DNA from: Candidatus Pacearchaeota archaeon
Lineage (GTDB): Archaea > Nanoarchaeota > Nanoarchaeia > Pacearchaeales > GW2011-AR1
Assembly (NCBI GenBank): GCA_023228065.1
Contig: JALOBX010000001.1
Location: 124,001-188,000, forward strand
Reading direction: 5' to 3'
DNA: 64,000 nt
This document shows positions 1 to 6,526 of the stretch, in pieces. The stretch's first letter is position 1. Every line of letters starts with the position of its first letter. The notes beneath the pieces were generated by a model. That model searched no databases. It was not told the origin of the DNA and worked only from the letters and a program-made list of their open reading frames with translations. The position numbers were made by a program, and so were the translations under genes.

Positions 1-407
1 CTTCCGGACACTATAAAAGAAAATCTATGATACTAAAAAATGTTTCAAAAGAAATAATAACAAGATTTAATGGACATGTTCCCTGCACAAAAGAAGAATT
101 AATGAGCATAAAATATATTGGACCTAAGACTGCAAATATTGTCTTGGCTTTTGCATTTGGGCAAAAAGTTCTTCCGATAGATACTCACTGTCACAGGATT
201 CCAAACAGGCTTGGCTGGGTTAAAACAAAAAAGCCAGAAGAAACTGAAATTGAGTTGGGGAAAGTTCTTCCAAAAAAATATTGGACAGAATTTAATGCAA
301 TTTTCGTGCAGTTCGGAAAAACAATTTGTGTTCCAATTTCTCCTAAATGTTCAAGCTGCCCTGTAAGCGAATACTGCTCAAGAATTGAAGTTACTAAATT
401 TAGATAA
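1..407 (+). CDS. nth: Endonuclease III, 5'-truncated by the window edge
   Basis: DNA glycosylase/AP lyase that removes oxidised pyrimidines in base excision repair. The reading frame is open to the first base of the window, so the N-terminal half is missing; the ATG at 27 is internal. Seen: the helix-hairpin-helix segment IGPKTANIVL with the catalytic lysine, PIDTHCHR with the catalytic aspartate, and a C-terminal C-x6-C-x2-C-x5-C set that in this family ligates a [4Fe-4S] cluster. It ends shortly before the promoter of the next gene. Identification is firm; only completeness is limited. Confidence 0.95.
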   Translation, partial: SGHYKRKSMILKNVSKEIITRFNGHVPCTKEELMSIKYIGPKTANIVLAFAFGQKVLPIDTHCHRIPNRLGWVKTKKPEETEIELGKVLPKKYWTEFNAIFVQFGKTICVPISPKCSSCPVSEYCSRIEVTKFR

Positions 408-409
408 GA

Positions 410-420
410 TTTATAAAATA
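410..420 (+). promoter_or_regulatory. TATA box of the cysteine hydrolase gene
   Basis: TTTATAAAATA lies about 24 bp before the ATG at 439, the usual spacing for a leaderless archaeal transcript. This argues against the longer TTG-initiated ORF that would start at 385 inside nth. Confidence 0.5.
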
Positions 421-438
421 TTATTTCCCGCTTGTTTT

Positions 439-1002
439 ATGTTGGGAATAATGATTATAGATATGCAAAAGAAATTTTTTGAATGTATAGATTTAGAAGA
501 AAAACTATACTTATTAAGGAATCAAAAAAGACTGATAAATTTTGCAGACGAGAGAAATATCCCAATTCTTAGTTTGGAATACAAACGATGCGGACAAATG
601 ATAGAATCATTAAAGAAAAGATTGGAGAATATTGAAAATTATCAAATTCCAAAATATAATGACAACGGATTTATAATTGCATTTAAAAAAAATAAGAAGA
701 TTTATTACAATATAGAATCTGCATCTATAAAATCAGTTTATGGCGGAGAATACACTGAAAATGATAAATTAAATAGTATATTAAAAAATAAAGGAATTAA
801 TCATTTAATTATTACTGGAATTTTCAAAGATGAATGTGTTTATCATACTGTAAAAGGGGCAGTAAAAAGAGGGTATAAAATATTTACATCAGAAGACTTA
901 ATGGATTGCAAGGGGTGGTTGTATGATTGGTATAAAGCTAATTCAAACCATTATAAAACGCTGGATAAGTTGTTTGAAGGAATCAATAATCAAAATCTTT
1001 AA
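439..1002 (+). CDS. Isochorismatase-like cysteine hydrolase
   Basis: Member of the isochorismatase/nicotinamidase fold (187 aa from the ATG at 439). Seen: an N-terminal strand ending in IIDMQ with the catalytic Asp, and a strand/helix LIITGIFKDECVYHTVKGA where the Cys occupies the nucleophile position of the G-x-x-x-[DE]-x-C-V family motif. Family members hydrolyse amides or vinyl ethers such as nicotinamide or isochorismate; the substrate here cannot be told. The central part, about residues 50-110, is divergent and Lys/Asn-rich. The start is set by the TATA box at 410-420. Nicotinamidase is the best metabolic guess but weak. Confidence 0.75.
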   Translation: MLGIMIIDMQKKFFECIDLEEKLYLLRNQKRLINFADERNIPILSLEYKRCGQMIESLKKRLENIENYQIPKYNDNGFIIAFKKNKKIYYNIESASIKSVYGGEYTENDKLNSILKNKGINHLIITGIFKDECVYHTVKGAVKRGYKIFTSEDLMDCKGWLYDWYKANSNHYKTLDKLFEGINNQNL

Positions 1003-1026
1003 AAAGCAATTTTCTCTTCACTTTCT

Positions 1027-1143
1027 ATGAAACGATCAAGCCGTAGATGGAAAAAGAAAAGACAGATGAGATGGAAGTGGCAAAGAAAGCGACTTAAGAA
1101 AGAGAAGCATAAAAGAAAAGTAAGAAGAGAAAGAGCTAAGTAA
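1027..1143 (+). CDS. rpl41e: Ribosomal protein eL41-like microprotein
   Basis: 38-codon ORF, almost entirely Arg/Lys/Trp. Its last 25 residues, from the internal ATG at 1066 (MRWKWQRKRLKK...), match the length and pattern of eL41, the 25-aa helix that bridges the two ribosomal subunits: M-R-x-K-W-x-[RK]-K-R at the start and a K/R-rich run ending R-x-K. A TATA-like TTTAAAAAG at about 999-1007 fits a leaderless start at 1027, giving a 13-residue extension; initiation at 1066 is the alternative. eL41 is routinely missed by gene callers because of its size. Identification rests on pattern and length only. Confidence 0.7.
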   Translation: MKRSSRRWKKKRQMRWKWQRKRLKKEKHKRKVRRERAK

Positions 1144-1193
1144 TTCTTAATATAAAATATATAAACTATTATTTATTATTATAAATATTAAAT

Positions 1194-1601
1194 ATGTTAG
1201 AGAATTTACCCTATTTTAACATAGGTTTTCGTTCTGAAAATGCAATTAAAGCACTGGAAAAGCTAAGAGATAAATAATATTTTGAAGAACCATTATTAAA
1301 AGATGCTTATTTAATAATTCAAAATTGTGAAAAAACATTATGTAATAAATGCGATTTTAAAGATTATAAAGAAGAATACAGCAAAATATTACTGGGGGAT
1401 TTAGATAAGTTAAGGAAAGAATATCACGGAAAAGACATTTTTATAAGAAGAGTAGAAGAAATTACCCGTACAAAATCTGTTTTAGAAAGAATAATTAATA
1501 AAGAAAAAGTTTCCAGAGAAGAAATAGATGAAGGGATAAAAACATTCAAAGAATTAAGTAAAAAATGTCTTGATTGTTCCCGAAAATATAAACCTAAATA
1601 A
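1194..1601 (+). pseudogene. Small Cys-pair protein gene interrupted by an in-frame stop
   Basis: From the ATG at 1194 one frame runs to the TAA at 1599 with a single internal TAA at 1275-1277 after 27 codons. Downstream of that stop the frame is open for 107 codons with protein-like composition and two Cys pairs (C-x4-C-x2-C near 1326-1352 and C-x2-C near 1566-1577), which would suit zinc binding. No ATG, GTG or TTG occurs in frame soon after the stop to restart translation. Most simply a recently decayed gene; a sequencing error or stop read-through are alternatives. No family recognised. Confidence 0.6.
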
Positions 1602-1613
1602 TACCACAATAAT

Positions 1614-1660
1614 CTTTATAAGTTCTGAGGAAAATATTTTAGTATGAAGTTTAAAGGAGG
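1614..1660 (+). promoter_or_regulatory. Promoter and Shine-Dalgarno of the RFC operon
   Basis: TATA-like CTTTATAAG at 1614-1622 followed, about 30 bp on, by AAAGGAGG at 1653-1660 six bases before the ATG at 1667. Unlike most genes in this window this operon is leadered and carries a strong Shine-Dalgarno, which fits a transcript that starts about 20 bases upstream of the ATG. Confidence 0.55.
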
Positions 1661-1666
1661 ATTAAA

Positions 1667-2626
1667 ATGAGTGGGATTTGGACAGAAAAATACAGGCCTT
1701 CTAAATTTTCTGACCTTGTCGGGCAGGATAATTCTGTAAAAAGAGTTGAAGCACTTACAGGCTCTCTTAACATTCCGCATATGATGTTTGCTGGCCCAGC
1801 AGGAACAGGAAAATCTACTCTTGCACTTATAATAGTAAAAGAATTATACAAAGAAAATTGGAAAGAAAATTATCTGGAATTAAATGCTTCTGATGAAAGA
1901 GGAATAAATGTTATAAGAGAAAAAGTAAAGAATTTCGCAAGAACAAAATCTTTAGGAAATATTCCTTTCAAAATAATTTTCTTAGATGAAGCAGATGCTC
2001 TAACTCCAGAAGCCCAGCAGGCATTGAGGAGAACAATGGAAAATTATTCAACAACCTGCAGGTTCCTTTTATCTTGCAACTATTCCAGCAAAATTATAGA
2101 TCCAATTCAATCAAGATGTGCAATGTTTAGATTTAAACTTCTTGAAAAAAAAGATATTGAAAAAGTAATTTTAAAAATTGCAGAAATGGAAAAATTAACA
2201 ATCAAACCAGATGCAATTGAAATGTTGTATGAAGGTTGTGAAGGAGACTGCAGAAGGTGTATTAATATTCTTCAATCAACAGCATCTATTTCTCCATCAA
2301 TAAATGCAGAACTTATCGCAACAATAATTTCTAATACAAAGCCAAGAGATATAAAAGTTGTTTTAGATTATGCTTTATCTGGAGATTTCCAAAAAGCAAA
2401 AGAAAAACTTTTGGATATAATGCTTAAGGAAAGCATTTCAGGACAAGATGTAATCAAAGCAATTCAAAAAGAAATATGGAATCTTCAAATAGAACCTACG
2501 ATAAAAGTAAAACTCACAGAGAAAACAGGAGAAACAGAATTTAGAATTGTTGAAGGTTCAGACCCTTTTATTCAATTGCAGGCTCTTCTTGCATCATTTG
2601 TTCTTGCAGGATTAGGGAAGGAGTAA
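1667..2626 (+). CDS. rfcS: Replication factor C small subunit
   Basis: 319-aa AAA+ ATPase of the clamp loader that opens PCNA and places it on primed DNA. Seen: the RFC box WTEKYRPSKF at the N-terminus, Walker A GPAGTGKS at residues 43-50, Walker B IIFLDEAD near 110, the QALRRTME sensor region and the RFC-specific SRC motif (IQSRCAMF) carrying the trans-acting arginine. Length is normal for archaeal RfcS. It ends one base before rfcL, so the two clamp-loader subunits are almost certainly co-translated. Confidence 0.96.
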   Translation: MSGIWTEKYRPSKFSDLVGQDNSVKRVEALTGSLNIPHMMFAGPAGTGKSTLALIIVKELYKENWKENYLELNASDERGINVIREKVKNFARTKSLGNIPFKIIFLDEADALTPEAQQALRRTMENYSTTCRFLLSCNYSSKIIDPIQSRCAMFRFKLLEKKDIEKVILKIAEMEKLTIKPDAIEMLYEGCEGDCRRCINILQSTASISPSINAELIATIISNTKPRDIKVVLDYALSGDFQKAKEKLLDIMLKESISGQDVIKAIQKEIWNLQIEPTIKVKLTEKTGETEFRIVEGSDPFIQLQALLASFVLAGLGKE

Positions 2627-2627
2627 A

Positions 2628-3797
2628 ATGCCCTGGGTTGAAAAATATCGTCCGAAAAAGTTTGAAGAAATAAAGGGGCAAGATGAAGCTATTTTTAAAA
2701 TAAAGGAATTTTTAAAAAATTTTGGAAAAAAGAAGATAGCAATAATACTATATGGTCCTCCTGGAACAGGAAAAACTACATTAGTTCATGCAGCAGCAAA
2801 AGAAATTGATTCTGAAATATTTGAATTAAATGCTTCGGATTTGAGAAACAGGGAAAAACTAAAAGAAATTCTCAAACCAGCAGTGGAACAAAAATCATTA
2901 AGCAAAGAAGATAAAATAATTCTTGTAGATGAAGTTGACGGAATTTCTGAATCTGATTGGGGGGGATTAACCCAACTCATGGAAATAATTGATTCGAGTT
3001 CTTATCCAATTATGATAACTGCGAATGATATTTGGGACAAAAAATTCAGCCCGTTAAGAAAAAAATGTGATTTGCTTCCGTTAAACGAAATAAGTTATGA
3101 TATAATAAAATCAGTTATTTTAGATATCTCAAAAAAAGAAGGATTGTCCATAACAGATGATTTAATCACTGAACTTTCAATAAAAGCAAAAGGAGATTTA
3201 AGGGCAGCAATTAATGATTTGCAGACATTATCTAAATTAAAAGACTATTTCCCAATAATTTTAGATGAGAGAAATAAAGAAACAGATATTTTTAATTCGT
3301 TAAGAAAAATATTCAAGGAAAAACCTTCAAATGATATGTTGGGGATATTTGATTCAGTAAATATGTCAATAGATGATATAATCCTCTGGGTTGAAGAAAA
3401 TATTCCTTCTGAATATAGTGGAGAAGAGCTTGCACGAGCTTATGATTTGCTAAGCAAGACAGATTTATTCAAAGGAAGAATTTACAAACAGCAATATTGG
3501 AGATTTTTAGTTTATGAAAATATTTTTTTAAGTTATGGAATTGCTTCCTCCAAAAAAAAGCCAAAGACAGGATTTACAAGCTACAAACGTCCAAGCAGAA
3601 TTCTTCAAATATGGCTTAACAATCAAAAGACTTTCAAGAAAAAATCTATTTGTGAAAAATATTCAAAATATGTTCATATTAGCCAGAGACGTGCAATGGC
3701 TGATTTTCCAGTAATCAAGCAAATCTTAAAATCAAATTTTGGAATTCAAAAAGAACTTAAACTGGAAGATGAAGAAATGGAATACTTGAAATTATAA
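2628..3797 (+). CDS. rfcL: Replication factor C large subunit
   Basis: 389-aa large subunit of the clamp loader. Seen: WVEKYRPKKF RFC box, Walker [10 protein letters not shown], Walker B IILVDEVD with GISESDWGG following, and the ELNASD motif. It is at the short end for the family, and the C-terminus (EEMEYLKL) lacks an obvious PCNA-interacting peptide, which many RfcL proteins carry. The start ATG follows the rfcS stop by one base. Its last six bases overlap the 3' end of the convergent Trm5-like gene. Confidence 0.95.
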   Translation: MPWVEKYRPKKFEEIKGQDEAIFKIKEFLKNFGKKKIAIILYGPPGTGKTTLVHAAAKEIDSEIFELNASDLRNREKLKEILKPAVEQKSLSKEDKIILVDEVDGISESDWGGLTQLMEIIDSSSYPIMITANDIWDKKFSPLRKKCDLLPLNEISYDIIKSVILDISKKEGLSITDDLITELSIKAKGDLRAAINDLQTLSKLKDYFPIILDERNKETDIFNSLRKIFKEKPSNDMLGIFDSVNMSIDDIILWVEENIPSEYSGEELARAYDLLSKTDLFKGRIYKQQYWRFLVYENIFLSYGIASSKKKPKTGFTSYKRPSRILQIWLNNQKTFKKKSICEKYSKYVHISQRRAMADFPVIKQILKSNFGIQKELKLEDEEMEYLKL

Positions 3798-4574
3798 AAC
3801 CTTAAAATCAACTCTGATTCTCATTTTATAAGGAGCAATTTCCCCTGCATTCTTTAAGTTAATAATTTTTATTTTCTTTTTTGATTTCTTAGCTTCTTCT
3901 TTAATTTTAGATATAATTAAATCGGTTTCATCTTCCTTGCAAAAATCATAGTAATAAACTCTTGTTCCTTTCTTGCTTAATTGAAATGCCTGCTGTAAAA
4001 AACTATCTTTTAATTGCGGGCGGGGCATTACAATAACATCAAATTTTTGTTTTATCTTTTTAGCGACTCTCTTTACATCCCCTGGAAGCAATTCAACTCT
4101 GCCCTTAAGTTTATTCATAGATATATTTAATTCAGCATATTTATTCGCTTCGCGATTTATTTCATTTGAATAAACTATCTTTGCTTTGGAATTTTTAGCC
4201 AATACAATCGGAAAAGGAGCAACTCCTGCAAACATGACTAACACTAAATCTCCCTTCTTTATCTTGGAAGAGATTTCTCTTCTTTCATTGCTTAATCTTG
4301 GAGAAAAATAAGTCTCATCAGTATTAAATCTAAAAATACAATTGTTTTCTCTGTATAAGACTTCTTTTGTGTTTTCTCCCGCAATAAATTGGGTAGATAG
4401 TTTCCTCAATCTTCCTTTTATTTTTTCTTTTTTTTCTAAAATAGTTTTAATTGCTGGTTGCTCTCTTAATAATTTTTCTGCAAATTTCTTTTTATCTTTT
4501 AATTTAAGACCTTCTGGGAATTTTACAATTGCAATACTTCCTAACAGGTCAAAAGATTTAATACCTTGAATCAT
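3792..4574 (-). CDS. Trm5-like class I SAM methyltransferase (tRNA G37 family)
   Basis: 260-aa protein with the Trm5 architecture. Residues about 75-95 hold FRFNTDETYFSPRLSNERR (Trm5 signature with the conserved Arg), followed by the SAM-binding motif VLVMFAGVAPFPI and SNEINREANKYAELN with the acidic residue that binds the cofactor ribose. Trm5 makes 1-methylguanosine at position 37, preventing frameshifting. The catalytic N-L-P segment of Trm5 is replaced by M-P-R-P (VIVMPRPQLKDSF), so the catalytic Asn is missing. Either the active site is diverged or the protein acts on a different substrate. Leaderless-type start at 4574. Confidence 0.8.
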   Translation of the reverse strand: MIQGIKSFDLLGSIAIVKFPEGLKLKDKKKFAEKLLREQPAIKTILEKKEKIKGRLRKLSTQFIAGENTKEVLYRENNCIFRFNTDETYFSPRLSNERREISSKIKKGDLVLVMFAGVAPFPIVLAKNSKAKIVYSNEINREANKYAELNISMNKLKGRVELLPGDVKRVAKKIKQKFDVIVMPRPQLKDSFLQQAFQLSKKGTRVYYYDFCKEDETDLIISKIKEEAKKSKKKIKIINLKNAGEIAPYKMRIRVDFKVL

Positions 4575-4652
4575 AATTAAAGATAATTAAACAGAATTAT
4601 TAAATCTTATTTATTCCATAAAATTTATAAAAACATTATTCATATCATTAAT

Positions 4653-5183
4653 ATGAAAAAAAGGATGTTCTCATTTTTATTTCTAATCGCAATGATTGGA
4701 TTTGCAAATGCACAGGGAATAAGCGACATATTAAGCAGTTTTGATGAATCTACTCTTATTCTTTATGCAGTGTTTGCTATTACATTCACAATTTTATTTT
4801 TTGCTCTTCAAAAGACAGTTTTCAAGGGCAATAACACTCCAGCAGTAATAATTGCTGGTGCACTTGCTTTAATTGCAACTTATTCAATAAATAAAACTGG
4901 ATTTGATGTTGGAGGGTTTGCAATTGATTTAGGAATCCCCGAAGATTTTTTATTGATGTTGATTCCGATAATACTTCTTGGAGGAATAATATTTGCAATA
5001 ATTAAATTTAAGAAAGAAGCTCTTTGGATTGTGGGAAGTTTATTATTAGCAGTAGGTTTTTTTACATATGGAGGATCAGTTTTTATAATTACAGGACTAA
5101 TATTAATTGGGATTAGAATTGTAATAATGATAAAATGGGGGAAGAAAAATCCTCCTATCAGAGCAGCAGGTTGGCACTCGTAA
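4653..5183 (+). CDS. Multi-pass membrane protein of unknown function
   Basis: 176 aa. An N-terminal signal-type helix (residues 6-20, ending ANAQG) is followed by about four hydrophobic helices near 35-55, 65-80, 95-120 and 125-160 and a short basic C-terminal tail. No catalytic motif is visible. AATTTATAAAAAC near 4620-4632 sits about 27 bp before the ATG, giving a leaderless transcript divergent from the Trm5-like gene. Lineage-specific small membrane protein; role unknown. Confidence 0.7.
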   Translation: MKKRMFSFLFLIAMIGFANAQGISDILSSFDESTLILYAVFAITFTILFFALQKTVFKGNNTPAVIIAGALALIATYSINKTGFDVGGFAIDLGIPEDFLLMLIPIILLGGIIFAIIKFKKEALWIVGSLLLAVGFFTYGGSVFIITGLILIGIRIVIMIKWGKKNPPIRAAGWHS

Positions 5184-5185
5184 GA

Positions 5186-6223
5186 TTAGAACCATTTATC
5201 TAATCCACTTTGTTTGTTTCTTTCATTAATTTCTCGAAGTCTTTCCAATTGTTTTTGAACTCTATCATCTGAAAAATCATGTTCCTCAACAAGAATTTTT
5301 CTTATTTTCTTTTCATCAATCTTTCCAAATCTAAAAAGAGAATTAGAAACATTTGGCTTGTGAAATAGTTCAAAAATTTCTTTCCAGTTAAATTTGTCTT
5401 CATCAGGCATGTTTAATAATTGTTCTGCTAGACTATTAAAAATTAATATAGGCTGTTTATATTTCTTAACTATCTGCAATGCCTTTTTTTGCCCAATCCC
5501 AGGAATTCCTTTTGGATTGTAATCTGTTCCTACAAGTATCCCCAAACAAATAAGCTGGTCTAAATTAATTTCTAAACCATTTAAAACAGATTCTAGTTCA
5601 ATGATTTCTGGTTTAACTTCAATCCACCCATTGATTGTTTTTCTTTTTTTAGCTAATGTTAAATTTCTAATCAGTTTTGGAGCTCCAAAAAGAATACTAT
5701 CGTAATCCTGACTTGCACTTGCGTAAATCCCGCTTCTCTTTGCAAGATGAGCTGCCTGTGCTTCTCCTTCTCCAGGAGCCTGAACAATAGCAATTCCCAT
5801 CGCCTCAAGGAGTTCTTTGCTCTCTTTAATTATTTCATCATTAATTCGAACTAACTGACTGCTGTATCTTTTCATATTCTCAATATCTTCTTCACTTCTA
5901 GCTTCTTCATATCTTTCTCTTGCAGTGTCTCTATTTTCTTGTCTTTCTCTAGCAGTTTTGTATTTTAATTCAGGCGGTTTTCCATCAAAAACATAGATAA
6001 GTTTTATTCCATGTTCAAGAAGAGTAATATTTCTATAAAAAATTCCTGAAAGATGGCTTGTAATTCTTTTTTTCTTATCCATCAAAGGAGTTCCATCCAT
6101 TTGTCTTATAGAAGATAAAAATTGATATAAGGTATTAAATGCATCAATGCATATTGTCTTTCCTCTTAAATCAGATAACTCAATCTCTTTTCTTGGTATA
6201 ATTTCTCGTATATTTAATCCCAT
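5186..6223 (-). CDS. fen: Flap endonuclease 1
   Basis: 345-aa structure-specific nuclease that removes 5' flaps during Okazaki fragment maturation and repair. Seen: the XPG-N residues (CIDAFNTLYQF, YVFDGKPPELK), XPG-I residues (QAPGEGEAQAAHLAK, SQDYDSILFG), LVGTDYNPKGIPGIG for the H3TH motif, and a C-terminal QSGLDKWF that is a textbook PCNA-interacting peptide. All metal-binding acids expected in FEN-1 are present. A TATA-like TTTATATTT near 6245-6253 suits a leaderless start. Confidence 0.97.
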   Translation of the reverse strand: MGLNIREIIPRKEIELSDLRGKTICIDAFNTLYQFLSSIRQMDGTPLMDKKKRITSHLSGIFYRNITLLEHGIKLIYVFDGKPPELKYKTARERQENRDTARERYEEARSEEDIENMKRYSSQLVRINDEIIKESKELLEAMGIAIVQAPGEGEAQAAHLAKRSGIYASASQDYDSILFGAPKLIRNLTLAKKRKTINGWIEVKPEIIELESVLNGLEINLDQLICLGILVGTDYNPKGIPGIGQKKALQIVKKYKQPILIFNSLAEQLLNMPDEDKFNWKEIFELFHKPNVSNSLFRFGKIDEKKIRKILVEEHDFSDDRVQKQLERLREINERNKQSGLDKWF

Positions 6224-6257
6224 GATTTAGACAAAATATCCAAATATAAATAGTTTA

Positions 6258-6446
6258 TTATGATTTATTTTTAGAAAGATTTTTTCTCATTCTTCTTGTT
6301 TCTTCAAAAAAACGCAATCTATCTAAGTCATAATTATATTTTTTGAGCATAGCTTCTGCTAATGCAATCCCCATACTCCCCCTGTATTTTGCAATATCTT
6401 CATCAGAGTTGTATTCTGTGAATTTGGTTGGGTTATATTTACTCAT
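6258..6446 (-). CDS. Small conserved-type protein of unknown function
   Basis: 62 aa, no membrane segment or Cys. The centre is helical (GIALAEAMLKKYNYDLDRL) and the C-terminus is rich in Arg/Lys. It lies upstream of fen on the same strand with a gap of about 35 bp and could share its transcript. I do not recognise a family. Confidence 0.55.
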   Translation of the reverse strand: MSKYNPTKFTEYNSDEDIAKYRGSMGIALAEAMLKKYNYDLDRLRFFEETRRMRKNLSKNKS

Positions 6447-6526
6447 AGAAAAATTATCAAAAAAGGCTATTTAAGAGTTGCTAATTGATGCGTTTAATTT
6501 AAATATTAAAAACATCCTCCTAAGGT

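Noticed and set aside
385..438. Longer TTG-started form of the cysteine hydrolase overlapping nth
   Set aside because: The TATA box at 410-420 and the ATG at 439 give a standard leaderless start, and the extra residues do not belong to the fold.
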